Positions 35,314 through 44,348 are shown, counted from the first letter of the stretch. The stretch: DNA of 64,000 bases from DYQY01 sp964643725 (GCA_964643725.1 CAZXTL010000001.1:124001-188000), one strand, 5' to 3'. The notes: generated by a model not told the origin, from the letters alone. Translations and numbers: made by a program.

Positions 35314-37685
35314 TTTTTAAGTTCTTTAAGAAAACTTTTTAAGTTTGTTTTTGTCTCTTCAATAGTTTGGTTTTGACTGGGAACTATCTTTAAACTTATG
35401 TAATGTATGTCAGTGTTTGTTTTATCTATACCTGTTTGTAGATATTCAACTGAGAGATTTAATTCTGATAGAAGCATTAATAGTTGACTTAAAAATATAT
35501 TTTCTTTTTTACCATCATAAGCCATACAAATAAATGATTGGTCTTCTATGTCATAAGAAAAAATGTTTATGGGTTTGTTAATAATCTTTTGAGACGTTTG
35601 ATGTAGTGTTTCAAATTCAATAACATATGGTTGGTTTTTGGTTACGAGGTCTTTAAGTTTTATTATTGTTTCTGTTGGTGTGTTATTGCTTATTGAGACC
35701 TTGTCTACAATAAATCCATTGCTTCCAGTAAAAAATCTGCGTGTATCGATTTGAATTTGGTGTGATTCACAAAAGTTATGTATATCTTTTGCTAGATTTG
35801 CTCTGTCTTTTGAGTAGAAAGTTAGTGTGTTTTTTCCGTCTGGTCGTTCTTCAAAATGTACAATTACTTGATTGGTATTATTTTCTGACAACAGAGCTAA
35901 ACAAGCTATACCTTTTGCGTCTTGAGCTATTCCTTCATGGTCATTGTTGTTGTAGTAACTGTAAGCAGAGCCCATTTGTTCAGCAAATAATGCTAAATAT
36001 TGATCGTTAGGTTTATTTGTGTCCTTTCTACTATTGGATAGAACTCCAGCAAATATTTTAAGGCTATCCTTGTTGATGGTTAACCTAGATGCTGAAGCTA
36101 AGCCTTCTAGTGATAACCCAACGCTTAGTCTGTCAGCCATCATTATTCCCAGTAATTTATCTGGTTCTGGGATAGCTTTTACCATAAGATTAAAAATAGG
36201 ATTTTTTATGCTTCCTTGTGAATTGTCAACTGCCGTAGGTAAATTAAATTGAGAGAACGATCTATGTCCCCTTACTAGAGAAGCTAATAGGTTCCTATTT
36301 ATAATTCCTTCGGGGAAATAGGAGGTTATTGTGTCTAGATGTTTAGCTCCGGTTATTTCATGATTAGCACTTCCTAAACATTTACCAATATCATGAAGTA
36401 AAGCAGCAAGTATCATAGTGTTTTTTGTTTTTTCATCTTTAGCAGATATTCTTGCTAAGAATATATATTGAACGAAATTTGAAAAAAGAGACATTGAATC
36501 TTTTATATAATAAAGGCTCTCTTCATCAGTAAGTAAATATTTAACAATATCAAGATTGTCTTGTTTGATTGCCAATAGTAGATTATTCATTGTTGATATG
36601 GTTTGTTTTTTATTTTTTGGCAGAAGAGATATTAGTTCTGAAAGTATAAAGAATCTATCTGTTTTTAAGTATATGGATAGTTCATCTTTTTTTATATCAG
36701 GCAATAAACTATTTAGATAAGGTAGGACTTCTTGATTTGATTTATCTGGATTTATTGTTTCAAAGATATCTTTAGAGTCACTTGTAAGAATATTGTCTGA
36801 TATAGTAATAATTAATTGAATCATTCTAGCTGTTTGAATGCTGTGTTCCTCAATAGAGAATTGATGAAAATGGTCAAAAGGATAAAGTCCTTTGATTTTA
36901 TTCCAGTTAACCTCAGAGTGACTGCCGAAGGCTTTTTTTAATATACCGCAATCATTTAAATTGGAAAGAGTTTGGTGGATTGTTTTATTTGTTATAGCCA
37001 AAGAAAAGATGTTCATTAGTCTTTGTGCAAATAATGGATTAAGTTTTAAGTTAGTCAAGGAGTTATCGATTAAACTATCTAGTAACGGGGAAGTCCTTAA
37101 TCCAAGCTGAGCAAGTTTTTCGATAATTTTTAAGGCAGTTGAAGTTGTAATTGTTAAGGCAGGCGTACTAACCATATTGTTAGGAAGAATATGTAGTTCG
37201 GTGTCGTCGACAGTAAGAGTATATTGTGGTTTAGAGTTATATAAGGCATATTCGCTAAGTTTTATTCCCTTAGTGATAGCCTCATTTATAGTTTGTAGTA
37301 TTAAATTTTGTTCATCTGTTTTTGTAAGGGATTGAAGTTCAAAAACTAAATCAGGAAATTCCATTGTGTCTATTGTTTCCCCTTTTAGAACTAAAGTATC
37401 AATTTTGTATATATCTTTAGGTAAATTTGCCTCATTCATCATGTCTCTATATTGGGTACATTTGTCTATTGTGGTAATTGATTTATTTAAGAATAACTCA
37501 ATGTCCTTAATCTCATTTTGCAACTCAGGAGACAATGTTGCTCTAAGTAAGGCGTCTTGCACTATTTTAAGTACAGATTTAAGTGGCATGAAAATGCCAG
37601 ATGGATTATGGTTATTTTTAAAGTTTATAAGATTATTTTTGGCTGTGGTTAAGCTAGTAGTTAATCCAATAATTTTTCTTTTCAT
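35310..37685 (-). CDS. GlnD-like HD phosphohydrolase with C-terminal ACT domains, no nucleotidyltransferase domain
   Basis: 791 residues. The central HD domain resembles that of GlnD: FHQFSIEEHSIQTAR near 270-285, LLHDIGKC with the metal HD near 428, NHEITGAKHL and LVRGHRS near 470. The C-terminal ~180 residues hold two ACT-like modules (FYSKDRANLAKDIHNFC near 640; a last one near 700-780), also as in GlnD. The first ~260 residues are helical and lack the GGxGR and DxD motifs of the nucleotidyltransferase that starts true GlnD. It could therefore only remove, not add, a nucleotide, or act as an amino-acid sensing phosphohydrolase. No clear ribosome binding site precedes the ATG at 37685. It lies near glnN (29672), but not in one operon. 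Confidence 0.75.
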   Translation of the reverse strand: MKRKIIGLTTSLTTAKNNLINFKNNHNPSGIFMPLKSVLKIVQDALLRATLSPELQNEIKDIELFLNKSITTIDKCTQYRDMMNEANLPKDIYKIDTLVLKGETIDTMEFPDLVFELQSLTKTDEQNLILQTINEAITKGIKLSEYALYNSKPQYTLTVDDTELHILPNNMVSTPALTITTSTALKIIEKLAQLGLRTSPLLDSLIDNSLTNLKLNPLFAQRLMNIFSLAITNKTIHQTLSNLNDCGILKKAFGSHSEVNWNKIKGLYPFDHFHQFSIEEHSIQTARMIQLIITISDNILTSDSKDIFETINPDKSNQEVLPYLNSLLPDIKKDELSIYLKTDRFFILSELISLLPKNKKQTISTMNNLLLAIKQDNLDIVKYLLTDEESLYYIKDSMSLFSNFVQYIFLARISAKDEKTKNTMILAALLHDIGKCLGSANHEITGAKHLDTITSYFPEGIINRNLLASLVRGHRSFSQFNLPTAVDNSQGSIKNPIFNLMVKAIPEPDKLLGIMMADRLSVGLSLEGLASASRLTINKDSLKIFAGVLSNSRKDTNKPNDQYLALFAEQMGSAYSYYNNNDHEGIAQDAKGIACLALLSENNTNQVIVHFEERPDGKNTLTFYSKDRANLAKDIHNFCESHQIQIDTRRFFTGSNGFIVDKVSISNNTPTETIIKLKDLVTKNQPYVIEFETLHQTSQKIINKPINIFSYDIEDQSFICMAYDGKKENIFLSQLLMLLSELNLSVEYLQTGIDKTNTDIHYISLKIVPSQNQTIEETKTNLKSFLKELKN

Positions 37686-37729
37686 ATAAATATATCGAAT
37701 TAGGCAACAAGAAGTTGCAGTAAAAAGGA

Positions 37730-39838
37730 TTAGTTAATGAATTCGTTAACCCAGTTATCTTGGCTGTTATCAGCCGGAGGAGTTGTAGAAGGTTCTTCGC
37801 TTCTTTTTTGAACTTGGTTACTTTTTATTGTGCTAACATCATTTGCGTCCTGACCATCATTGTTATTTCTTTTGCCATCTTCCCCTAAAACGGCGTTACC
37901 ACCACCCATTCCACTGTAATATGGGAAATCAAGCCTAGTAATATTTTTTAAGGCAGTATTCATAAATTGTTTCCACATTAGAGCAGGGATATAACCACCT
38001 ACGACTTTATTCATTGGGGTGTTATCGTCATTACCAACCCAAGCAGTACAAACAAGTTGGGGTACAAATCCAATAAACCAAGCATCTCTATAGTCTGATG
38101 TTGTTCCAGTTTTTCCGGCTACTGGTCTAGGTAGTTTTGCGTTTTTTCCTGTTCCGTAATCTACAACACCCTTCATCATATCTACAAGTGTATAGACAAG
38201 GTTTTGATCGTAAACACGTCTTACGCTCGGTTTATTACTATATAATTCAATGCCATTTCTGTCCTCAATTTTTTTAATGTATATTGGTTTTGCAAGCAGT
38301 CCTCCAGTTGCAAGAGCTCCATAAGCAGAAGTAAGTTCCATCATATAGACTTCTTGTGAACCTAATGCTATTGAAATATATGGCCAGAGTGGTGTTGTTA
38401 TTCCAAATTGTTTTGCAGTAGCAACAACAGCTTCTGGAGACACCATATTAACTAATTTTATAGCGATTGTGTTAATAGACTTTTCTAGTGCTTTACGCAT
38501 AGTGACTTTTCCTTCGTAAGTTAAATCGTAGTTTGTCGGTGCATATGGGCCCTGGAAAGTGTTAAAAACTACAGGGGAATCAACTAGGATAGTTCCTGGT
38601 GATAGTCTTTTTGAAAGCGCGGTTAAATATACAAATGGCTTGAATGCTGATCCTGGTTGTCTTTTGGCGTGTATTGTTTTGTTGTAGTGACTCTTAAGAA
38701 AATCATAGCCTCCAACCATTGTTACGATATATCCAGTTTTTGTGTCTATTGCTAACATAGCAGCTTGGCCAAAGTTAAGATTTTGGTTAACGCTTTCTGA
38801 TACTGCCCATTCTACGGCAGCTTCTGCTTCTTTTTGCATTTCCCATACTATTGGAGTATAAACCTTGAGCCCTCCATTATATGCTTCTTCTTCTCCATAC
38901 ATACGAACAAGGATGTTAATAACTTCTTGTACAAAATATGGTGCTCTGTACTTTAATTTTTTACGAGGTGCAATTACTAGAACTTCTTTTTTACTATCAA
39001 GGTATTGTTGTCTAGTAATTAATTTAACATCAAGCATTCTTTTTAAGACCATATCTTTTCTTTTCATGGTGGTAGCAAGTTTTCTGTAAGGAGAAAATGC
39101 TTCAGGAGCTTGTAACATCCCAACTAACATGGCACTTTCAGCAATACTTAAATATGCAGCGCTTTTGCCAAAGTATTGTTGTGTAGCAGATTCTATGCCA
39201 TATGAATTGTGTCCCCAATATACTTGGTTAAGGTACATATGTAGGATTTCTTCCTTGGTATATTGACGTTCTATTTTAATAGCAAGAATAACTTCTGCTA
39301 CTTTTCTGGAGAATTTTTTCTGTTTAGTAAGGAAAAGGTGTCTTGCTAATTGTTGAGTTATTGTACTAGCTCCTTGAACCTTTCCACCTTTAATAACATT
39401 AACTGTCATTGCTCTTAAAATGCCGATAGGGTCAACTCCATGGTGTTCGTAAAATCTAGAATCTTCCATCGCTACAACTGCTTTTTTCATTGTTCCTGAT
39501 ATTTTGGAATATGGAATTGTTATTCTATTTTCTTCTTTGTGAAGGTCAGCAAGAATAACCCCATCTGCAGAATATATTTTAGTTGTTTGGTTTGGAACAA
39601 AAGTAGAGATAACTTTAACATCTGGTAGTGTTTTCAGAAGGAATAATATATACAAGAAAAGAAGAACTGCAAGAACACCAGCAACCATGGATCCTTTTAA
39701 GAAAACATCCATTAAAAATGATTTAAATTTTTCATTTCTTCTTCTTTGTTGGTGACTTTTAAAACCACTTTTATGTCGTCCAGAAGTTGTTTTTGGTTTT
39801 TTTCCTACAGATAACGGTACTCTTCTTTCAAAAACCAC
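37730..39838 (-). CDS. mrcA: Class A penicillin-binding protein 1A
   Basis: 702 residues, GTG start at 39838 after GAAGGG. A basic cytoplasmic head (1-45) and one membrane segment (about 50-75) precede the glycosyltransferase domain: EDSRFYEHHG near 117 with the catalytic Glu, then GGKVQGASTITQQLARHLFL and the KIERQYTKEEILEMYLN-type segment near 195. The transpeptidase domain has all three motifs: SAFKP (active Ser near 397), SIN near 457 and KTGTT near 575. It polymerises and cross-links peptidoglycan in the periplasm. The last ~60 residues are Asn/Asp/Ser-rich and disordered. No outer-membrane docking domain insert is evident. Confidence 0.95.
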   Translation of the reverse strand: MVFERRVPLSVGKKPKTTSGRHKSGFKSHQQRRRNEKFKSFLMDVFLKGSMVAGVLAVLLFLYILFLLKTLPDVKVISTFVPNQTTKIYSADGVILADLHKEENRITIPYSKISGTMKKAVVAMEDSRFYEHHGVDPIGILRAMTVNVIKGGKVQGASTITQQLARHLFLTKQKKFSRKVAEVILAIKIERQYTKEEILHMYLNQVYWGHNSYGIESATQQYFGKSAAYLSIAESAMLVGMLQAPEAFSPYRKLATTMKRKDMVLKRMLDVKLITRQQYLDSKKEVLVIAPRKKLKYRAPYFVQEVINILVRMYGEEEAYNGGLKVYTPIVWEMQKEAEAAVEWAVSESVNQNLNFGQAAMLAIDTKTGYIVTMVGGYDFLKSHYNKTIHAKRQPGSAFKPFVYLTALSKRLSPGTILVDSPVVFNTFQGPYAPTNYDLTYEGKVTMRKALEKSINTIAIKLVNMVSPEAVVATAKQFGITTPLWPYISIALGSQEVYMMELTSAYGALATGGLLAKPIYIKKIEDRNGIELYSNKPSVRRVYDQNLVYTLVDMMKGVVDYGTGKNAKLPRPVAGKTGTTSDYRDAWFIGFVPQLVCTAWVGNDDNTPMNKVVGGYIPALMWKQFMNTALKNITRLDFPYYSGMGGGNAVLGEDGKRNNNDGQDANDVSTIKSNQVQKRSEEPSTTPPADNSQDNWVNEFIN

Positions 39839-39869
39839 TTAATGTTTCCCTTCATAATATACGAGCTTA

Positions 39870-39898
39870 TTGTCAGTTTTTAGCAGATGCTATATTAT
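39870..39898 (+). promoter_or_regulatory. Sigma70-like promoter of tyrS
   Basis: TTGTCA (39870-39875), 17-base spacer, TATTAT (39893-39898), 45 bases before the tyrS ATG. It lies in the short divergent gap to the PBP1A gene. Confidence 0.65.
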
Positions 39899-39943
39899 CA
39901 CAAGAGTATTTATTAGTTAATGAGTTTTTAAAAAGGATGTAGC

Positions 39944-41122
39944 ATGAATACGATTATTAAAGGTTTAGTAGATGTAATAAATGCAGATGATTTAAAGGAA
40001 TTATTAGCTTCAAATAAGAGATTAAAGGTAAAATGGGGAGCAGATCCAAGCGCTCCAGACCTTCATTTGGGCCATACTGTAGTGCTTAGGAAATTAAAGA
40101 TTTTTCAGGGTCTTGGGCATGAAATTATTTTTTTAATAGGTGATTTTACTGCTATGATTGGAGACCCAACAGGAAAATCTAAAACTAGAAAAGAACTTTC
40201 TGAGCAGCAAGTAATTAAGAATGCTGAGACATATCAGGATCAGGTATTTAAAGTATTAGATAGGGAAAAAACAACTGTGGTTTATAATTCTACTTGGCTA
40301 AGTAAACTCACTGCTAAAGATATTGTGAAACTAACTGCTCAGTATAATGTTGCCAGAATGTTAGAAAGAGATGACTTTAATAAAAGATTTTCCAATAATG
40401 TTTCAATAAGCATACATGAGTTTTTATATCCTTTGTTCCAGGGATATGATTCTGTAGCTTTGGAAGCAGACATTGAAATGGGTGGTACAGATCAGAAGTT
40501 TAATTTACTAGTGGGAAGACATCTTCAGAAGGAATACGGTCAGAAACCACAGATAGTTCTTACTATGCCTATTCTAGAAGGGCTAGATGGCGTACAGAAG
40601 ATGAGTAAGAGTTTGGGGAATCATGTCGGCCTAACTGATTCACCTAATGAAATGTTCGGGAAGTTAATGTCTATTCCTGATGAGTTAATTATTAAGTATT
40701 TTGAATTATTAACGGATGTTTCAGATAGCTTAATTGAAAAAATGAAGAAGCAAATGAAAGATGGCTCTGTCAATCCACGAGATCTTAAGGTTATTTTGGG
40801 GAAGACGATTATTGAAATGTACCATTCTAAAGAGGATGCAGTAAAAGCAGAAGAATATTTTATTACAGCGTTTAGGGATAAGGATATTCCTGCTGATATT
40901 CCCGAGATGAATGTTTCTAAAGTTGAAGGAGAACTTACATTAATAAATATTATGAAACTAGCGGACATGGCCCCAAGCAACAAAGATATCAAACGATTGT
41001 TTGAACAGGGAGCAGTTTCGCTTGACGGCGAAAAGGTCTCAGACCCTTTTTATTTGCTAGAAACAGGTAAAGAAGTGGTAATTAAGGCAGGCAAAAGAAA
41101 ATTTCTTAAGATATTGTGGTAA
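39944..41122 (+). CDS. tyrS: Tyrosyl-tRNA synthetase
   Basis: 392 residues. Class I synthetase with the HIGH motif as HLGHT near 42 (after GADPSAPDL) and KMSKS near 221. GYDSVALEADIEMGGTDQKFN near 166 is the Tyr/Trp-type tRNA and amino acid pocket. The C-terminal S4 RNA-binding domain (about 328-392: NIMKLADMAPSNKDIKRLF, then EKVSDPFYLLE) is complete. The pattern is that of the TyrRS type 2 group (TyrZ-like). AAAAGG precedes the ATG. Its last 7 bases overlap the GTG start of the next gene. Confidence 0.97.
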   Translation: MNTIIKGLVDVINADDLKELLASNKRLKVKWGADPSAPDLHLGHTVVLRKLKIFQGLGHEIIFLIGDFTAMIGDPTGKSKTRKELSEQQVIKNAETYQDQVFKVLDREKTTVVYNSTWLSKLTAKDIVKLTAQYNVARMLERDDFNKRFSNNVSISIHEFLYPLFQGYDSVALEADIEMGGTDQKFNLLVGRHLQKEYGQKPQIVLTMPILEGLDGVQKMSKSLGNHVGLTDSPNEMFGKLMSIPDELIIKYFELLTDVSDSLIEKMKKQMKDGSVNPRDLKVILGKTIIEMYHSKEDAVKAEEYFITAFRDKDIPADIPEMNVSKVEGELTLINIMKLADMAPSNKDIKRLFEQGAVSLDGEKVSDPFYLLETGKEVVIKAGKRKFLKILW

Positions 41123-41469
41123 GAAAATTAATTCTAGTAGGTGGATTAGCTGGCTTTTTGTCAGGTCTTTTAGGCATTGGTGGTGGAGTTATAATTGTCC
41201 CTGCTATGGTTTTCTTAATGGGTTATTCGCAGAAAGAGGCCCAAGGCACTTCGGTTTTAATAATGTTTTTTTTAGGCATTATTGGTGTTTTAGCTTATTC
41301 TATTTTTTCAGTTAAATTAGATTTTCATATAGTATCAATCTTGACAGCAGGTGGCTTTATTGGTGCATTGGCAGGCAGTATGCTTGCTCAAAAAATGGAT
41401 ACATCTTCATTAAAGAAAGTATTTGCTTTATATATTTGTTATGCAGGGATAAGGATTTTCTTAATATGA
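41116..41469 (+). CDS. TauE/SafE (TSUP) family membrane protein, N-terminal half
   Basis: 117 residues from a GTG at 41116 that overlaps the tyrS stop. It has four membrane segments. GFLSGLLGIGGGVIIVPAMVFLMG near 12 is the classic first TauE/SafE motif, and the QGTSVLIMFFLGIIG segment follows. A full TSUP transporter has two such halves in one chain of about 250 residues; here the second half is a separate gene starting in an ATGA overlap at 41466. The family exports or imports sulfite, organosulfonates or related anions. The substrate is unknown. Confidence 0.85.
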   Translation: MVRKLILVGGLAGFLSGLLGIGGGVIIVPAMVFLMGYSQKEAQGTSVLIMFFLGIIGVLAYSIFSVKLDFHIVSILTAGGFIGALAGSMLAQKMDTSSLKKVFALYICYAGIRIFLI

Positions 41470-41810
41470 TTGTATTATTCATGGCAGGATTATTGGGAGG
41501 ATTTATTTCTGGATTAATGGCAGTTGGTACTGCAGCAATCTATGTCCCATTAATGTTGTATTTGGGTTATGGTCAATTGTTTGCTCAAAGCATTGCTCTT
41601 TGGATGATAGTTCCTGCTTCTTTTATAAGTATATTTGTGTACTATAAACATGGAACAATTAAGGTGAAAGGTTCTTTGATATTGCTTATCCCTGCGATTT
41701 TAGCTTCTTTAGTGGGAAGTTATATGGCTAGCATTTTGCCTGTTATTGTTTTGAGAAAATTGTTTGGTATTTGTATGGTTTATATTGCTTATAAGGTATG
41801 GAGAAGTTAA
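41466..41810 (+). CDS. TauE/SafE (TSUP) family membrane protein, C-terminal half
   Basis: 114 residues from the ATG at 41466, which shares ATGA with the previous stop; the frame is open 30 bases further upstream but without a better start. It has four membrane segments. GGFISGLMAVGTAAIYVPLMLY near 11-32 is a variant of the TSUP half motif in which GGG has become GTA. Translation is coupled to the first half, and the two should form a hetero-oligomer equal to one full transporter. No frameshift is needed to explain it, since each half has its own start and stop. Confidence 0.85.
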   Translation: MIVLFMAGLLGGFISGLMAVGTAAIYVPLMLYLGYGQLFAQSIALWMIVPASFISIFVYYKHGTIKVKGSLILLIPAILASLVGSYMASILPVIVLRKLFGICMVYIAYKVWRS

Positions 41811-41860
41811 CCTCTCCCCGCAGAAGACACTTTTATTTACTTAGGAACTAGGATGCTGCG

Positions 41861-41894
41861 ACCCTCTCCATTTCATAAATGAAAAGGAGAGGGT
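41861..41894. repeat. 34-base palindrome ACCCTCTCC...GGAGAGGGT
   Basis: Nine base pairs (ACCCTCTCC/GGAGAGGGT), one A/A mismatch, then TTTCAT/ATGAAA around a two-base centre. No T-run follows on either side, so it is not a standard terminator. It resembles the palindrome at 10078. Confidence 0.7.
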
Positions 41895-41981
41895 AACGGC
41901 ACCATTATTTATTTTAAGATACTTATAGCTTCCGTGGGAGAGGTTCGTCGAAATATCTATGATTTTATATTTGCTCAGATA

Positions 41982-42027
41982 ACTCCGGGACAATTTTTTA
42001 AAATTTTTTAAAAAACTACCCCCGAGT
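41982..42027. repeat. Palindrome with G/C arms and an A/T core
   Basis: ACTCxGGG and CCCxxGAGT arms enclose a near-palindromic run of T6, A4, T6 and A6. The function is unknown. Confidence 0.4.
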
Positions 42028-42211
42028 AATGTTTGAACGACTTAAATTGCAGAAATTTTGAAGTCATTTAACGATAACGAATAAAAAGAAGATAGTGTCG
42101 CAATGCTCCCGCAGGTTGAAAAATATATATTGAAAACAGTAATGAATAAAAGGGTGACAAAAAATTTCCCAAATTTAAGGAAGTGAGTTTTATTAGGGGG
42201 TGAGGGGATAT

Positions 42212-42234
42212 ATAAGGGGCGCGGAGCCCCTTAT
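42212..42234 (-). terminator. Possible terminator of the motA-motB operon
   Basis: ATAAGGGGC, loop GCGGA, GCCCCTTAT: a nine-base-pair stem just 8 bases beyond the stop of the last operon gene. On the minus strand it is followed by ATATCCCC rather than a T-run, so termination is uncertain. Confidence 0.45.
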
Positions 42235-42241
42235 TAAAAGC

Positions 42242-42658
42242 TTATTCGTTTTCTAAATGCCAGAGAAACTCATAGCAGATATCTGCTACAAAGAATTGTG
42301 CTAAATGGATAAAAGTAGTTTTATATGGATTCTCATCCTTGTTGAACTGTAGTCCAAACTTAAACGCTTGTCCTAAATAATTTTTGAATTTATCTGTAAG
42401 AATTGCTTTTTGAAAATATTCTTTAATGTCTTCCATTGGAGTTTTGAGCTTATATAGCTCAGTATATATTATTGCTTGAAGTCGGTCTTTTTCAGCATTT
42501 CTTTCTTCTTCTGGTGCTTTTTTTATGTTTAGAATCTGCTCTTGAATGGCATCTATTTTGATAAGTGACTCATAATCAAAAGGTAGTAAATGAAAATTTA
42601 CATATCTATTGTTATCTAAAGTCTTTTGTAAAAATTTTTGTACTTTTTGATCGTTCAT
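42242..42658 (-). CDS. Unrecognised 138-residue protein after motB
   Basis: Soluble, mostly helical and charged, with no signal peptide or membrane segment. The C-terminal part (KTTFIHLAQFFVADICYEFLWHLE) is a hydrophobic helix pair. I recognise no family. It starts 21 bases after motB on the same strand and is the last gene of the motA-motB operon, so a role in stator regulation is possible but unproven. Confidence 0.7.
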   Translation of the reverse strand: MNDQKVQKFLQKTLDNNRYVNFHLLPFDYESLIKIDAIQEQILNIKKAPEEERNAEKDRLQAIIYTELYKLKTPMEDIKEYFQKAILTDKFKNYLGQAFKFGLQFNKDENPYKTTFIHLAQFFVADICYEFLWHLENE

Positions 42659-42679
42659 AGCATGTTTAGTATAGCTTAT

Positions 42680-43462
42680 TTAGGGAGTGGGTTCAACATT
42701 ATCTTCTAAGGTTTTCATTATTCCACCTCTTTTGAAGACAATCTCTACTCTTCTATTCATTGATCTGCCAGAGTCAGTGGTATTGTTAGCAACAGGTCTG
42801 AACTCTCCAAATCCTTCTGCTGAAAGCCTATCTGCGGAGATGCCTTTAGAGATAAAGTATTTAATGACATTACAAGCGCGTAGTGTGGAGAGCTCCCAAT
42901 TAGATGGGAATCTTATCGTTTCAATTGGGGTGTTGTCAGTATGTCCTTCAATTAAGATTGGATAGGGGAAGGTTTGAAATAGCTCCATTAGATAGTTTAA
43001 TATTATTCTGCTTTGAGGTGTCAAATTATCGTCGCCATTTTTAAAGAGCATACTGTCAGAGATATTAATAACTACACCTCTTTCATCTATGTATGCTTTT
43101 ACAATATTTTGAAGTTGATGTTGGAAGATGAAAATGTTGATATTTTTTAGTATTTCATCTAGTTTTTTAGTAAGTATATCATTTATTGAAGTTAGATTTG
43201 ATCCATCAAGACTAAAGTTTTCACTTACTATTGTTCCTGTTTCAAGTTTTGATTCAGTTCCGTATGTTTTGCGAAGTGAACCAGAAAGAGAAATGTATTT
43301 GTCTGCATCTATTTTAGACATTGAATATAGCAGTATAAAGAAAGTTAAAAGCAAAGTCATTAAATCTGCAAAGGTTAGGAACCAATCACCAGTTGGTTCA
43401 TCATTGTCGTCAGATGGTAACTCTAGCCAAGAGTCATTTGCTAAATCATCGTCATTATTCAT
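42680..43462 (-). CDS. motB: Flagellar motor stator protein MotB (copy 1)
   Basis: 260 residues. One membrane helix near 27-48 (WFLTFADLMTLLLTFFILLY) with the proton-accepting Asp in FADLMT, as in MotB; a periplasmic coil follows. An OmpA-like peptidoglycan-binding domain at about 150-250 has IEGHTDNTPI, NWELSTLRA and NRRVEIVF. The N-terminal ~20 residues are strongly acidic, unlike the basic head of most MotB proteins. It overlaps motA by 8 bases. It anchors a ion-driven stator. No flagellar rod, hook or filament genes are in the window. Confidence 0.93.
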   Translation of the reverse strand: MNNDDDLANDSWLELPSDDNDEPTGDWFLTFADLMTLLLTFFILLYSMSKIDADKYISLSGSLRKTYGTESKLETGTIVSENFSLDGSNLTSINDILTKKLDEILKNINIFIFQHQLQNIVKAYIDERGVVINISDSMLFKNGDDNLTPQSRIILNYLMELFQTFPYPILIEGHTDNTPIETIRFPSNWELSTLRACNVIKYFISKGISADRLSAEGFGEFRPVANNTTDSGRSMNRRVEIVFKRGGIMKTLEDNVEPTP

Positions 43463-44240
43463 TTTTAGTTGGTTTGTTTTTTCTGAGTGCTTGTTGTAAA
43501 GATCTTGAGATATAAGAAGAAAGTTTATCTTCTAGCAGAGTGATTGATTCCTTAGCTTGCATGCTAAGGATACTTTCTTTGGAAATCTGCATTAATAGGA
43601 ATTCTTGTTCGCTCCTTCTTTTTAGTTTATTGGCTAAGGGTAAGAAGATAAGATTTGCAAGAACAGCTCCATAAAACGTCGTAAGTATTGCTGTGGACAT
43701 TCCAGGTCCTAGCGCACTTGGGTCACTTAGGTTAGAAAGCATTTGAACTAGTCCAATTAGTGTTCCAATTAATCCAAACGCAGGCGCAAATACACCTAAA
43801 GCTTGAAATATTTCTCTTCCAAGTTTGTGTCTAGACTGCATGATAGTTATTTCTGTATTTAATGCTCTTATTATCTCTTGCCTAGGTATCCCATCGGCAA
43901 TCATCTGAGTTCCTTTTAAAACAAAGAAATCATCTAGTTTTTTTGCATGTGATGGTAAGTGAATAAGACCTTCTCTTCGAGCTATTCCTGCTAGGTTGAC
44001 TAATTCTATCATGTGATAGGTAGGTTCCTTTATGCTTGAGTGAAAGGCTTTGCCTGCAATTTTAATTACTTTGATAACTTCGTTAAGTGGATAGCTTATT
44101 AAAGTTGCTGCAATTGTTCCTCCTGCAACTATCAATATGCTTGGAATAGAGAAAAATATACCTAGTCCGCTTTGAATAAAAATGGCTAGCAAAATAAGGG
44201 TGACACCCGAAGCTATTCCTAAAATAGTAGTTAGATCCAA
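43455..44240 (-). CDS. motA: Flagellar motor stator protein MotA (copy 1)
   Basis: 261 residues, TTG start at 44240 with AAAGGGG 6 bases before. Four membrane segments (about 5-22, 27-50, 150-172, 182-205), with the MotA loop between the second and third. GLIGTLIGLVQML near 158 and GPGMSTAILTTFYGAVLANL near 178 are the family motifs with the channel-lining Thr and Pro region. The tail LLEDKLSSYIS is cytoplasmic. Partner of MotB copy 1, translated from the same message. Confidence 0.93.
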   Translation of the reverse strand: MDLTTILGIASGVTLILLAIFIQSGLGIFFSIPSILIVAGGTIAATLISYPLNEVIKVIKIAGKAFHSSIKEPTYHMIELVNLAGIARREGLIHLPSHAKKLDDFFVLKGTQMIADGIPRQEIIRALNTEITIMQSRHKLGREIFQALGVFAPAFGLIGTLIGLVQMLSNLSDPSALGPGMSTAILTTFYGAVLANLIFLPLANKLKRRSEQEFLLMQISKESILSMQAKESITLLEDKLSSYISRSLQQALRKNKPTKNE

Positions 44241-44339
44241 ATAATGGCCCCTTTGAAGTGAATTTTTTCTTTAATAAGTTTAAGCTTTACACCCATTCTT
44301 TGCAACGATTTTTAGTTTCTCTACAACAAGAAGTCTGAG

Positions 44340-44348
44340 TGGTATAAT
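44340..44348 (+). promoter_or_regulatory. Extended -10 promoter of the xseB-dxs-dinG operon
   Basis: TGGTATAAT is a perfect extended -10 box (TGnTATAAT), 28 bases before the xseB start. The -35 region is weak, as is usual for this type. Confidence 0.6.

Larger units (their letters stand above)
41811..42241. other. Gene-free region with three palindromes
   Basis: 431 bases with no credible reading frame. It has more G+C-rich patches than its surroundings and holds three separate palindromes (listed). No RNA gene, transposase remnant or attachment site could be recognised. It separates the TSUP pair from the convergent motA-motB operon. Confidence 0.6.

Noticed and set aside
37680..37730. GCAAC/GTTGC hairpin as terminator of the gene upstream of PBP1A
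   Set aside because: The stem is only five base pairs and no T-run follows on either strand.
41436..41469. Frameshift joining the two TauE/SafE halves
   Set aside because: Both halves have complete helix sets and their own start and stop in an ATGA overlap, so a natural split explains the data better.
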